Under the pieces are notes generated by a model. That model made no database searches and was not told where the DNA came from. It worked only from the letters and a program-made list of their open reading frames with translations. A stretch of DNA of 64,000 nucleotides from contig NC_084850.1 of NCBI RefSeq assembly GCF_033115175.1, forward strand, positions 108,483,939 through 108,547,938. Direction: 5' to 3'. The translations under genes and the position numbers were made by a program. The DNA comes from Lepus europaeus (taxonomy: Eukaryota; Chordata; Mammalia; Lagomorpha; Leporidae). Positions 44,283 through 55,386 of this stretch are shown in pieces. Numbering within the stretch: position 1 is the stretch's first letter; each line of letters begins with the position of its first letter.

Positions 44283-44449
44283 TTTCCCTCTCAGAGACTC
44301 CAGACCTTAATCTTAAGGGATGATGAAGGATGTAGAATTATCATATATTCTATAGCTGCTTCCTGTTTATGAGGGGCGTAGCACAGTCCTGGGTCTGGAA
44401 GTCTCCACTTATGTCACCTAACAAATTCACTTTATGAGCTGGAGTAGTC

Positions 44450-44683
44450 TCAGTCACCACCAGTGGCTGTATCCCCTGCAGAGTCAGTTATTCTCAGAAT
44501 TTGCTGAGTTCTGAAACATATAAGTTTGTCAATCAGCATAAGCAAAACTGGAACAAAGCCAACTGCGAATGGGGTGCTCCTTAAGATGAAAAGAACATAT
44601 CTCACCATCTCCCAGATAGTGGATAGTGATAAGCTACTCTTATGTAGATTATAAAATTGTTTAGCTTGAGTGTAGAGAATCAT
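44450..44683 (-). pseudogene. Env transmembrane-subunit C-terminal relic
   Basis: This 77-codon frame lies between pol remnants and the LTR, where env belongs. It contains a hydrophobic stretch, FAVGFVPVLLMLIDKLICF, followed by a polar tail, which resembles the membrane anchor and cytoplasmic tail of a retroviral Env. The surface subunit and most of the transmembrane subunit are missing, so it cannot make a working envelope. The assignment rests on position and hydropathy. Confidence 0.6.
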
Positions 44684-44879
44684 TATAGAAGAACCTGTTT
44701 TTTGTCAATAACAGTTCCCAGAGAGAATCAAAAGGGGCAGGTACAGCATGTCTGCCTGAAGGTGCAGCAGTCTTGATGTGATGAAAGCAAAAGCTTAATT
44801 ATCTTTTTTGCCTTTGAAGAGGTACTTAAGGTCTCTATTGGCTTACAGGAATAAGGCATGTCTTGAGTTCACCTGTGGA

Positions 44880-45207
44880 GACTTAGGGGGTAGAAGTTAA
44901 ATTCTAATTTTACTGAGGTAGTTGTGCTCAGTAGTACCTGTTTAGGTCCCTTCCATTTAAGCTGCAACTGATCTGAAGAGTATCCTTCTGTGAATGGCTT
45001 GCACACGAATTCCGAACATTGGAACTTTTGTTAAAAGCTCTTTCGTTCTTTGGAACACCTTTTGTAGCTCTCCTGTCCAGCGCAGTGTGTCTGTTGTCAG
45101 GGCCTTTTAAAGCTCATACAAAAGCTTGGAATTCAAATCCTGGAATCCATATTCTGCAGAATCCTGTCATCCCCACAAATATCCTTAGCTGCTTTTTAGT
45201 CTGTGGT

Positions 45208-45245
<38 letters not shown>

Positions 45246-45680
45246 GCTTCCTTTCTGTTGACTGAAAGCGCACACTTTCCTGGGGTTAGAACACATCTCA
45301 GGTAATCTACCTCTTGTTTAGAAACCTGAGCTTCTGTTTGGGAAATTCTGTATCCTTACTTTCCAGATTCTGGGTTTAGTGGGATGCAGAGGAAATTATC
45401 CCTTAGGCAAAGGGTTAGCACACAAAAACATGCATTTAAACAACTGTCTCACTAGTAGTCCTGAGGCCTTGAACCATTCTGTACTCTCCATTTGACCTTG
45501 TGTTAAAACATACGAGACAGGAATATCACAGGGAGACATGGACCCAAGAGTCCAGGTTTGAAACACTTAACTTTAAAGAAGCACCTAAGAATACAGGCAA
45601 TGGAGTTTGACACTTAGATATTACTAGAACTTATGACACATAATAATATAACACACTAGAAGAAAGTAAATCTTTGGGAA
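44880..45680 (-). pseudogene. Decayed, internally deleted pol of a gammaretrovirus-like provirus
   Basis: Read on the - strand, three different frames carry pol landmarks in the right order. The first is an RT entry segment near 45460-45520 (VQGLR-like). Next comes the RT palm piece CIPLNPES at about 45380-45400. Then the RT-to-RNase H connection, VGMTGFCRIWIPGF, lies at about 45138-45195, and an integrase C-terminal piece with WKGP..VLL lies at about 44905-44962. The catalytic YxDD stretch and most of RNase H and the integrase core are deleted. Stops and frameshifts separate the pieces. Confidence 0.75.
45211..45243 (+). repeat. (AT)n microsatellite within the pol relic
   Basis: About 16 TA units have expanded between two pol fragments. 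Confidence 0.95.
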
Positions 45681-45946
45681 CAAGCTTTACCATTAATTCT
45701 TAGACTGCAATTCTTTGAAGATAGAGGTCTTGCATGGGAAGTTAGTACACAGTGACTCCTGTTGTTAATTTAACAACTAACACTCTTATGTATGACATCA
45801 GTGATCACCCGAGGCTCTTGACATGAGCTGCCTAGGCTATGGAAGCCTTTTGAATCCACAAACTTGTCAGTATTTGGACAAGGTCCTAGGCAAAGTGGAA
45901 GTTCTCTCCTCTCCTCGGAGAAAAGTACATCCTTCTTTGAGAACCA
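45681..45946. other. Unassigned, probably old repeat
   Basis: 'gcaaagtggaagttctctcc' near 45892 has the look of a known old dispersed repeat, but I cannot name it. It separates the provirus from the retrocopy. Confidence 0.35.
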
Positions 45947-47400
45947 CTTTTTTTGTATTTTTAATTTTTATTCACCCTCATACAGTTACACATATAAAAT
46001 GTTGCACAGATGAAACCATTTCTGAAACTTGGTCACGCTTTTGAGCCTGGCTCAGATTATAGGTTTTTGGTGGAAAAAATTTAATTCTCCAAAGGCAGAC
46101 TTGATCTAGACAGCCAAAAGCCACATTGAGTCTGGTGAAATAAGGTACATAGTATCTTGAACATAATTTTTAGTGAAATAAACATATAAAAGGATTGGCC
46201 TATTTCACTGTTAGAATAAGTATCGATAGCCTCACAACACGCTATATGGTTACTGGTTTTGTCTGGAGCACAAAAATAAGAATATGATTCTATGACGACA
46301 GAAGGGAAATGGGTATATCTAGGGGAAGACTCCAGAATACTCAGCTTCTTCTTTCGAAGCTAGGTAAATAAGGTTTCCATCTACCTGCTGTGATTTCTGA
46401 ATGGCAAGCAGCTTGTGTATCATGTGTGGGCTGGTAGCCTTGCCTGACTTAAAACAAAGGATACAGCTGTTGGGAAGCAAGAAATCATGCTGGATTACAC
46501 AGGCAACCAAAACCAATACAAACACACAGGCTTCCTGGAATGTAAATTCTTTTTGAGGTTAGAGATCTCCTTTTACAGAATTTATATAACACATTAAAAA
46601 AACAAAGTTCTTGACTTCCCAATATTAAACAACTAAATGTGCAAAAGAATCACCATTAAATAGGACATTAAAAGCTGTACACTGTCTATGAAACAACATA
46701 GGCACAGATTTTCAAAGCTGTGAAAATGCAATAGAGAGCACAAGACATTTTGGTCACTTTATTAAGTGACATTAAATAGTTTTAAGTTTCAACTACTAAA
46801 CAGCATTTTGAGTGGTGAAAACACAGATACTATATTGTCATACTTGAATGCTTTTCTTTAAAAACACAATTCCAGTCCTTATATAGATTACCAAACAGCC
46901 TTAAAGGAAGAAATGACATCTTTTTTCCAGTACTTAAGATACTCAATACAGAACTGAAAAGCAGTCTAACAGAAACAAAGGCAAGGTCTTCACAGCTGTA
47001 TGATTTCAGCAGCCAAAGCTGGATATACACTGTAACATTACTATACAACTGGGACAAAACATATGCAATATCACAATACTAAGCAAAAAACGCTTTTCAC
47101 CCAAAGAAATAAAACAGGTTACAAAATGTGGAGAACTCAGCAGGCATTATAAGCAACATTGTAAATCGTCATTTTGAAACCATTGCAACTATTTAAAACA
47201 TATAAAACAAATATAAAAATGAACCTTTTAGTATCTTCTTGATGTGACTTTGTCTTCAAATATTTGTTAAAACTTGATGTTACACACTCAAAGTACATAT
47301 TATATAGCTAAAATGATGACCACTTCTTTCCACTGGAGTCTCACCCAGGGAGGTCCTCCATGTAGGAGTGTCCTGGCTTTCCATGCCTGAAATGCTCCCG
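45947..47400 (-). pseudogene. Probable retrocopy of a gene 3' UTR (gene not identified)
   Basis: Read on the - strand, this is about 1.4 kb of non-repetitive, AU-rich, stop-rich sequence that looks like a vertebrate 3' UTR. It ends in AATAAA (45972-45967) about 13 bases before an A run (45954-45948). A second AATAAA lies at 46763-46758. An A tail directly after a polyadenylation signal, with no intron boundary seen, fits an L1-mediated 5'-truncated retrocopy. The alternative is a genuine terminal exon of an unannotated - strand transcript. I could not recognise the parent. Confidence 0.5.
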
Positions 47401-47489
47401 TGGGCTTTTCAGCCAGCCCAGAACGCCTTTAGGGGTGACTCTGAGGTCACTGAGCGTTACTTATGAGCTGGAATTTCTGCCAGCTGTGC

Positions 47490-47945
47490 ATTGTAACTTT
47501 ACCCTCTCACCTGTCAGTTTGATCTGCCCACCTTCCCATGATGTGCCTGTATCTCACCCAGGACCAGGAAGGAGGAGATGCCATGATGGCCACATAAAAG
47601 TTAAATTCCACAGCGAGGTGCCATGAAAATCCCAAAGGGCCTTATGTATGCTAGCCCCCCAGCCCCTGCATCATAAAAAGAGACTGATAACATGGGACGC
47701 ACCCTCCTTTTCTCGTGAGCATGCTTGGGGAATCTTCTTGGGCCTTCTTTCCTTCTCTCCTCACAAGCCTATTCATAACAGGCATCTCAGTGGGTGGGGT
47801 GGCCCACACTCACGTTCGTTGCCTCTCTCCATTTTAAATCCTGCTCTCACTCAAGCACTGTATCATGCCTCTGCTTTGAATTCTTATCTCTATGGGAGTA
47901 AGAACCTGGAATAAAGATTATGATACCTAGGTCTGTAACAGTTTG
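47490..47945 (+). mobile_element. Probable solo LTR, class I ERV-like
   Basis: It starts near 'tgtaactttaccctctcacc' and ends at 'ggtctgtaaca'. A TATA-like 'cataaaaagaga' lies near 47670. An AATAAA occurs at 47911-47916, about 25 bp before the end. The TG...CA ends and this order fit an LTR. No target duplication was confirmed. Confidence 0.5.
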
Positions 47946-48109
47946 GGGGCCTCTAAACCTTCCACTATGTCTGCTGATTTCTGCTTGTGGTGGGTTGTTT
48001 CTTAGTAAGGTTTTGAAACGTTTTATTGTTAAATTGAACAGTGGCAGGGTGTTGATTGTTCTACTATGTGAATTCAATGCAACTGGGGCTTTTTGCGTTT
48101 CCTTTTGCC

Positions 48110-48830
48110 AGGTGTATCAATTAGAGTCCAGTCTGCAGACAGAAACCACACCAGTAATTTGGATATAATTACTACCAACAATTACTAACTAGTTAAAGGG
48201 GATCACTGAAAGTACAAAAGAAAGCTCTAAAGAACAGAGAAACAGCATTGCAAGGAGCAGCTTTAGAGATGAGGGAAAGGGTCCAAGGCAAAGAAGAAAC
48301 CTGAGCACTGCTCCTTCTCCTCACCCAGGCCGAGTGTGCTTGCTGCCCAGGGATGGTGGCAAAGTCCTCTGAGGTACAACAGGTCACAGCTGGTCCACAA
48401 CTGGCAGGCTAAGGCTGCAGATCAAGCAGCTGCTCACCAGGATGTTGGTGAGCAGGGAGCTGCCTGTTTGGACGCCAAGGAAACTCACTGGAGAGCGCAT
48501 GCTGCCAGGTCTCCTGAGCACTGCTTGCAAGGGATTCTGGGGAAGACTGCTGAATGATGGGTGCCACGCAGTCTCCTTCACACCACTGGCTGTTGTACCA
48601 CAGAGCCAGGAAAAGAAAATACGATGGGCCTGAAGGAGAAGCTCCTGCCTCAGCTATGCTTGCACTGTTCCTCCAGCACCCTCACCTGACAAAGCGTGAC
48701 ATTGCGCTATCTGGCAAGAGAAATGTTTACAAGGTCCGGTATCACAAAGCACGGGGAATTTGCAGTTTTGCGACAAGAACTAGATCACAGTTCTCAAGGA
48801 GGTATCACTGAACTAGAGCCCATTTTCATG
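48110..48830 (+). mobile_element. Ancient interspersed repeat, family not assigned
   Basis: 'ttagagtccagtctgcagac' at its start and 'gagctgcctgtttggacgcc' in the middle resemble an old mammalian dispersed repeat. It contains only short chance frames on both strands. Confidence 0.4.
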
Positions 48831-48842
48831 TTGCTTTTACAA

Positions 48843-49147
48843 TTTAAAAAAATTTATTTGAAAGACAGAGAAAGAGAGATTAATTTTCCATTTGCTGGTT
48901 CACTCTCCCCAAAGCCCAGAACAGCCAGGGCTGTGCCAGGCTGAAGCAAGGAGCCCAGAACTCCACCCTGTTCTCTCACGTGGATAGCAGGGACCTACGT
49001 GTGTGAGTCATCATCTGCTGCCTCCCAGGATGCATCTTAGCAAGAAGCTGGAGCCAAAGTAGAGCCAGGACTTGAACACAGGCTCTCTGATATGGGAAGC
49101 AGGCATCCCAAGCAGGGGCCTAACTCCTGTACCAAATGTCTGCTCCT
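48843..49147 (-). mobile_element. C-SINE, old subfamily
   Basis: The tail is 'aaatttatttgaaagacaga', and the body variant 'tgctgcctcccaggatgcat' marks the older type. The head end is 'accaaatgtctgctcc'. Confidence 0.88.
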
Positions 49148-49787
49148 ATGTTAATTTTATAGCTTGAGCTTATTAAACCACATGGGTAGTATACATTTGG
49201 ATTTCAACCTCCGAAGAAGCATCTCTCTGACATTTTGATGTCTGATTTTTCAGGCGAGACTCCTTTTCCTCGACATTTCCAATACAAAAAAGAAGGCCCC
49301 GCTCCTTTGTGGTACTGTTCTACAGCCATAACAATCTTTATTCAAAAATACTTATGTTTTCATACTAATAGAGCTATGTTACAGATAAATTCACAAACCT
49401 ATCTAGAACATCTCATTGCTAACCATATCAAAGTCATTACATGGAACAAAAACCCACAGGCAGAATAACCATCTCTCAAACATAAACACAAAACCAAGAA
49501 CAACCATTAAAGGAAGTTAGCAAACTCCAAAAATGAAAATAGGTTCCTATAGAAAACTGAAGATTTTGAAATTAAGTATAATATCTCCAAGGGAGATATA
49601 TAGGAAAGCACATGAGGGTAAAGATAAAACTAGAGCTTTCAGAAATGGAATTAAATTAAATATGTGACCAGAGCTTTACCCATTTCTTTGAATTCCAAGG
49701 GAAGAGGAGGAGACAAGTTATAGGTGAATGAGATGCTGTTCCTACCTTAATTTACCCATTTGCAGCCCATGGGTATGGAGAAAGCAG
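49148..49787. other. Non-repetitive AT-rich stretch
   Basis: 'tctgatttttcag' at 49240-49252 looks like a splice acceptor and is followed by a 77-codon frame without recognisable features. The opposite strand has an AATAAA near 49335. This is too little to call an exon. No repeat is recognised. Confidence 0.35.
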
Positions 49788-49975
49788 TATGGCATAGTTT
49801 CGAGAACAGATTTTGGCCTCAGATAGAGCTGGGGTTGATAGCGCTTGTTAGCTAGGTGCTGTTATGCAAACTGCTCAGTCTTTCTAAGCTCTGGTTTCAA
49901 CAACCACAGAATGGGGACACTAATACCTACCTCCCTGGGTAGTTGTGAAGATTGAGATATTCTCTGTGAAACAAG
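49788..49975 (+). mobile_element. MIR element
   Basis: 'gcagtatggcatagtttcga', 'tctaagctctggtttcaaca' and 'aatggggacactaataccta' are in MIR sense order. Confidence 0.85.
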
Positions 49976-49984
49976 ATGTTACTT

Positions 49985-50180
49985 TAGACAGAAATAATTT
50001 GCCTTGGGAGCTGACTGGTAACTTCCATTTGGTGAGATTAGGGAAAACTTCATGGAAGAGGTAATATATGATCTAGGATGTGGGAAACATGTTTAATATG
50101 CAGAGATGGGGAAAGAGATCCATTCCAGCTGAGTTAAGAGTATGTGGAATGCATGGAAGTAGGAAATTAAATGGGTCACA
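49985..50180. mobile_element. Ancient repeat, family not assigned
   Basis: 'aaaacttcatggaagaggta' and 'ggaatgcatggaagtaggaa' form a pattern that recurs, diverged, at 58730-59000 in this window. That supports a dispersed repeat. Confidence 0.4.
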
Positions 50181-50402
50181 ATGTACAGTAGACTAAAAGT
50201 AGTATTAGTAGATAAAACTTGAATGATGGCTTCGATCTGTATTTTGTAAAATAAATGAGATTTTGAACTCCCCACAAACTATTTTGATTTCCTCCTTAAT
50301 TTTGCTACCCTGAATAGAGTGTTTCATATGTTTTTGTAATCTAATCTGAGGTCTGCTCATGTTTGCTTTCATGCTCACCTGGTCTCCATTATAGAAGCTA
50401 CA

Positions 50403-50430
50403 AAAAGAGAGAGAGAGAGAGAGAGAGAGA
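50403..50430 (+). repeat. (GA)n microsatellite
   Basis: About 11-12 GA units followed by A-rich sequence. Confidence 0.93.
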
Positions 50431-50439
50431 AAAGAAAAA

Positions 50440-51175
50440 AGCCTTCACTTCCCAGCTTTCTTTGCAGTCAGCAGCGGCCATGCTTTACTTTCTGGCTAAT
50501 GAACTACATGCAGAAATCTGTTGGAACATTTCTGGGAAAGTTTTGCCTTATAATGAAAGGACAAATATCCTGTGACCATTTCTTATTCTTTACTTCATGT
50601 TATGTCTGGAGTTGCAGCAACCATCTTGTGACTACAAAACTGTTAAATAAGATTTTGTCCAAGGTCAAGATTTGGACTGAGCACCTGCACTGGGCCCAGC
50701 AGACCAGATCAGTATGGAGTTTAATCAGAGAAGCTTAGTGTTGATTGGTTGCATAAGGCCCTGCAGCCAATGAACTAATCAGGCTGTAAACAAGTAACTC
50801 GTTAAACTGCAACTAGCTAACTAATTGATGAGACTGTAGCCATTTAAGCTGTTTTCTAAGTCTCACCTCTGTTTCTCTATAAATGCTGTCTGATCACTTT
50901 GTTGATTCTCAGAACTTGCTCTGATTCTGGGAGCTGCCCAATTCGCAAATCTTTGTTTTGCTCAAATAAACTCTACCAAATTTAATTGGTCTAAGGAATT
51001 TTCCATTCAACAAAGTTACAGAGCAGAAGATTCTGATACAGTTGAGACACTGAACTATTCCCCAGCAGCCACAAATCTCCAGACACCTTGTTAAGCAAGA
51101 AAAAATGAACCCCTATCCACTGTTAGCCAGATTTCCTGTCCTGGTGGCCAAAATCATTCCTAACTAATACAATGG
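50440..51175 (+). mobile_element. Ancient repeat split by an LTR
   Basis: 50440-50650 ('ttctggctaatgaactacat', 'tgcagcaaccatcttgtgac') and 51050-51170 ('tcattcctaactaatacaat') look like the two halves of one old repeat. A diverged relative lies at 57960-58285. Confidence 0.45.
50671..51014 (+). mobile_element. Solo LTR, class I ERV-like
   Basis: CCAAT at 50767-50771, a TATA-like 'tctataaatgctg' at 50876, AATAAA at 50965-50970 and a terminal 'ttccattcaaca' give the full order of a short retroviral LTR. It begins near 'tggactgagcacctgc'. The host duplication is not clear. Confidence 0.65.
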
Positions 51176-51219
51176 GAGATATCTGAACTTTGAGACTTTT
51201 TGAGACATAAAACAGAACT

Positions 51220-51920
51220 CATTTTTACTCAGACAGGGTTTCATTTATTCTGTTTTTCTCATGTCAGAACCCACAGTCCTAATGATTTTGAAACATAATC
51301 TAGTATTTGGCTGACGTCAGCCCAGCACTGGGAGAGTCTAAATGGGCTGTGACAACCACATACCAGAGACAGATGGGCTAATATTCAGTGCCATGACTCA
51401 TCAATAGAGGTTTCTGTGTGGTCTCTTGAATCTATTGATTATTTGCTCTGTCTGGAAGCATGTTCTGTCGTAAAGAGAAAATGCTTTGACATTACATAAT
51501 GACCCTACAACGTCATAGTAATTGGATGCAACATCCATAAAGAGCAAATAACTGACTAAAAAGGGAATTCAACATGACAGAGCTGTTACTTTGCTGCCAG
51601 TTATAAAGCAACATAGTCTAAGTTTTCTGCAGTGAAAAAAATTTTATACCATGATTCCAGGAGATGATGAATGATTAACTCAATATCAAATTTCAAGGTA
51701 CAGATTCATTCACATGTATTTTTTATATCTTGGTGGCCTTCACAGTTGAATAGCTTAGATTCAATATAAGTCTAAGTTCCAATGCAAGAAATACATTTCC
51801 AGTTGTTTTGTCTGGCAAAAAAATAAAACTGAAAAATTAAGAACATATGTAAACAAAATTACTGAAGAACTGACTTCATAATATTTGGCAATCTTAGTTT
51901 GAATCCTTAGTTTAATGAAT
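51220..51920. promoter_or_regulatory. Candidate conserved regulatory element with CRE and AP-1 sites
   Basis: This 700-bp block has no recognised repeat. It contains the perfect 14-bp palindrome GGCTGACGTCAGCC (51309-51322; full CRE core TGACGTCA), a palindromic AP-1 site ATGACTCAT (51393-51401) and a CRE half-site 'acgtca' near 51509. CREB/ATF and AP-1 factors bind such cores in general. That this block acts as an enhancer, and on MED14 in particular, is inference. Confidence 0.4.
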
Positions 51921-51927
51921 ATTTCTT

Positions 51928-51963
51928 TTTTTAAGATTTATTTATTTGAAAGGCAGAGATAGA

Positions 51964-51998
<35 letters not shown>

Positions 51999-52249
51999 TT
52001 TGATCTTCCATTATTCACTGGTTCACTCCCCAAACGGCCGCCATGGGCCAAAGCCAGGAACCAGACACTTTCTCTGGGTCTCCCATGTGGGTTCAGGGAC
52101 CCAAGGACTTGGGCCATCCTCTGCTGCTTTCTCAGGTGCATTAGCAGGGAGCTGGATCACAAGTGGAGCAGCTGGAACTCGAACCACTGTCCATATGGGA
52201 TGTCCATACTGCAGGTGGAGGCTTAACCTATGCTATAGCACTGGCCCCA
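51928..52249 (-). mobile_element. C-SINE
   Basis: A (GA)n array covers 51967-51995, and the head is 'gctatagcactggcccc'. 'tatttctt' on both sides is a short target duplication. Confidence 0.93.
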
Positions 52250-52454
52250 CTATTTCTTGAGAGTACCTAAATCAACTACCTTTTGATAATATTCAGAAGA
52301 GGTAATTTTTGCATCCTTCATAAATATCAATGCAAAACTAAAGTTATAATTCATATTTTCTTGAGAAGCATTGTTTTCTAAGTTTTAATTTTAACTTAGA
52401 AATTGGCATTTCCTTTCCTTTGGGAATATTTATCTTATTCAAAAATTTCTAACA
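52250..52454. other. Unassigned AT-rich spacer
   Basis: Nothing recognised. Confidence 0.4.
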
Positions 52455-52725
52455 GGGGTCAGCATTTGGTCTAGCATTTAAGATGCCAGTTGGGATGCTT
52501 GCATCCCACATCAGAGTATCTTGGGTTGGATCCCTGGCTCTGGCTCCTGACTCTGCCTTCCTGCTAATGCAGACCCTGGGAGGCAGTGGTGATGGCTCCA
52601 GCAGCTGAGTTCCTACCACCCACATAGATCTGGATTAAGTTCCTGGCTCCCAGCTTCCACCCCAGCTCAGGGCACTGTGGGCACTCAGGGAACACTCTCT
52701 CTCTCAAATAAATAAAAGAACAATA
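52455..52725 (+). mobile_element. C-SINE, old subfamily
   Basis: Head 'aggggtcagcatttggtcta' and body 'gaggcagtggtgatggctcc', with the tail 'caaataaataaaagaac' and a short (AAT)n. Confidence 0.88.
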
Positions 52726-52884
52726 ATAATAATAAAGAAAACCACAAAAATCTCTACAGGCTTCAGGCCTTGGCTGCAGATTCTATCCTATCTTCACAAC
52801 TGTGACAGAATTATACAGCAGAGGCAGGAAGTATATGCACTCAGAACTTCAAAGTTTTCCCACAAATGTTGGTTCAAAAGTTAG

Positions 52885-53130
52885 TCAAGGAAGCAGATGC
52901 TTGCCCCAGCCAGGAAGACGTCTGTGTCCCACATCAGAGTGCGTGGATTGGATTCCCAGCTCTGGCACCTGTTTAAGTAATTTGGTTCCTACTACCCATG
53001 TGGGAGACCTGGATTAAATTTATGGCTCCTGGCTTTAGCCTGGTCCCAGCTCTAGCTGTTGCACAAAACTGGGGAGTGAACCAGATAATAGGCGCTCACC
53101 CTGTCTCTCTGCTTCTCAAATAAAAGTACG
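52885..53130 (+). mobile_element. C-SINE, old subfamily, degraded
   Basis: It keeps 'cccacatcagagtgcgtgga', 'acccatgtgggagacctgga' and the end 'tctctgcttctcaaataaaa'. The head is poorly preserved. Confidence 0.82.
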
Positions 53131-53134
53131 TATA

Positions 53135-53400
53135 AAAGTAGTTTAAAGGATAAATAAAAGTCAATATATTTCTGTCTTGGTAACATGACTGAACACTTTT
53201 GGCTGATGCACTGTTAATCAGCACTAGCAAAATAGAAGACAGTGGAATCTTCTCTTGGGGGATAGCACAATTAATTTATAAGGACACAGTCAAAATTACA
53301 TTGGGAGTAAGAACATATAAACAGTAAAGACATCAAGAAACTCCCAATATCTTTTGATTTTATCTGTTAAGAGTATACTGGGAATGTCCCTGATTGACAA
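53135..53400. other. Unassigned AT-rich stretch
   Basis: Nothing recognised. Confidence 0.4.
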
Positions 53401-54295
53401 TATTGTTTTATATTGAGGAAAAATTCACAGAAAATTAACTACAGAATTCAGTGGCATTTAGTATATTAACAATGTTGTGAATGGTGTAAAATTTTTTTAG
53501 TCTACAGTTTTTCATAATACATTATTTTCCTTTTGAAGACCTCTTAGATATTCTGCATACTAGACCCTTATAAGATACATGGTTTACATTTTCTTATATA
53601 TCTTCCACTGTCCTTTGGTGTACAAAAGTTCCTAGTTTTAATGTCTGATTTATGGGGCTGGCACTGTGGCATAGCGGGTAGAGCCACCGCCTGCAGTGCC
53701 GGCATTCCATATGAGTGCTGGTTCGAGTCCCAGTTGCTCCACTTCTGATCCAGCACTCTGCCATGGCCTGGGAAAGCAGTAGAAGATGGCCCAAGTCCTT
53801 GGGCCCCTATACCTATACGGGAGACCCAGAGGAAGCTCCTGGCTCCTAACTTCGGATTGGCACAGCTTCGGCTATTGCGGACAATTGGGGAGTGAACCAG
53901 TGGATAGAAGACTTCTCTCTCTCTCTCTGCCTCTCCTTCTCTCTGTGTAACTCTGACTTTCAAATAAATAAATAAATCTTTTTTTTTAGAAAAAGTCTGA
54001 TTTCTTTTTCTTTTACTGCTAAACTTTTGGTGTCATATCTAAGAAACTGTTCCCAAATCCAAGATGCTCTTGTATTTTCTTTGAAAACTGTGGGAAAGGC
54101 CTAATTTCATTTCTTTTAAATGTGGATATCCAATTGGCTACCACATTTCTCCCCTCATCAAATCGTCTTGGCACCCTAGTCAATTGGCCATAGAATATGG
54201 GATCATTTCTGGACTCCAGGTTCTGTGTCATTGATCTATACTTGTATGTTACTGTTTGCCTGTTCAGTGACATTTCAAAATGAGTTTCTCATTAA
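53400..54295 (-). mobile_element. L1 ORF2/3' relic, SINE inserted
   Basis: On the reverse strand, the blocks around 'tagacccttataagatacat' (53561) and 'ttttggtgtcatatctaaga' (54026) and 'atgtggatatccaattggct' (54119) are in L1 ORF2 order. The SINE at 53653-53994 splits them. Confidence 0.75.
53653..53994 (+). mobile_element. C-SINE, well preserved
   Basis: Head 'tggggctggcactgtggcat', B box 'gtgctggttcgagtcc' and an 'aaataaataaataaatctt' tail. 'gtctgattt' at 53643-53651 and 53995-54003 is the duplicated L1 target. Confidence 0.95.
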
Positions 54296-55386
54296 CGTCT
54301 GTTTCGTTTGTCACATGTAGCCACTGAAGTCTCTGTTGCGTTTGCTTACTAGTCAGTTTTGACAGTGTTTTCTGAAACACCTAGAAGCAGAAACAGGAGG
54401 AAAAGGAGGAGGTGGAAAAAGAAAAAAACCACCTTTCTCCATCTTTGCAGGTTGGCTGTTTGGGGGTACTCCTTCAGTGCTTGGCCAGACCATGGGCAAC
54501 TCTGCCTTAACTTTCACATCCTACTTGTGTGGCACCTGAAGGCGAGTCAGAGGTGAAAGCTTCGGGTCTTTTCAGGTCGTTTCTGAACATGTATCTAGCT
54601 CTGCACATGAATGTGGCTGAGGTACACACAGGAGCTTTAAAAGCCCCCTTTCCCCCTCACATCTCCTTTGCCAATTTTATCCTTCCCAGGATTGTTGGTC
54701 TATTTGCTGTCCTGTTATTCCTTGCCCTAGACTGTGACAGCCAATACTTGTGCCTTTGAATGTTTTTGGCAAAAGCTGCTCAGAAAACTACCTGAGTCCT
54801 GGGAACACTCTGAATTGAGTGAAACAAAGGTGAGCCTTGTGCCAATCCTTTAAGGAGCTGCTGGACAAGCTGGAACCCATGACCACAAGTGATTGAGAAT
54901 ATGGTCCCCGCTGCTCTGCTTGGCACTAGCAACTGCGCCAGGCGTGAGGATGGCGGTCCTCGCCACAGGTGTGGGGGTGTGGGGAACTGTAGGTGGCGCT
55001 CTCTTACCTCAGAGCAGCAGCTTCTGTCTTCACTAGGCCTTCCCCTGATTGCTGCGGTTGACTAGATTCCAGAGCCCTGCAGAAGTTGATTGTGACAGGC
55101 TTAGGCATTAGTTGCTTTTGTGGAGGGACAGAGTACCTGATGCTGCAATTTTAGGTGATGTCATCTTTAATATACTTTGGTTTGAATGTGTTTGGACATA
55201 AATATGTGGCTATATAAAGTCAATAAAATGAAAAGCTCTGACTTTAATTTTAAAAGCTTTAGTATATTAAATGTGCATTAGTTGAAGTTCCATTTTTAAT
55301 AATTTCCTTAAGAAACAAATCATATCCATTTTCTTGTATACACATTTGTACGTTATGTAATTATTATATATGTAGACTTTTGAAAT
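54296..55386. other. Intergenic, partly old repeat
   Basis: There is no gene. 54960-55160 ('gtggcgctctcttacctcag', 'agagtacctgatgctgcaat') resembles old L1 or LTR sequence, but I cannot assign it. Confidence 0.4.

Noticed and set aside
49235..49468. An exon following a splice-acceptor-like 'tctgatttttcag'.
   Set aside because: The acceptor motif is common by chance, there is no matching donor or recognisable protein, and the frame has no homology I can see.
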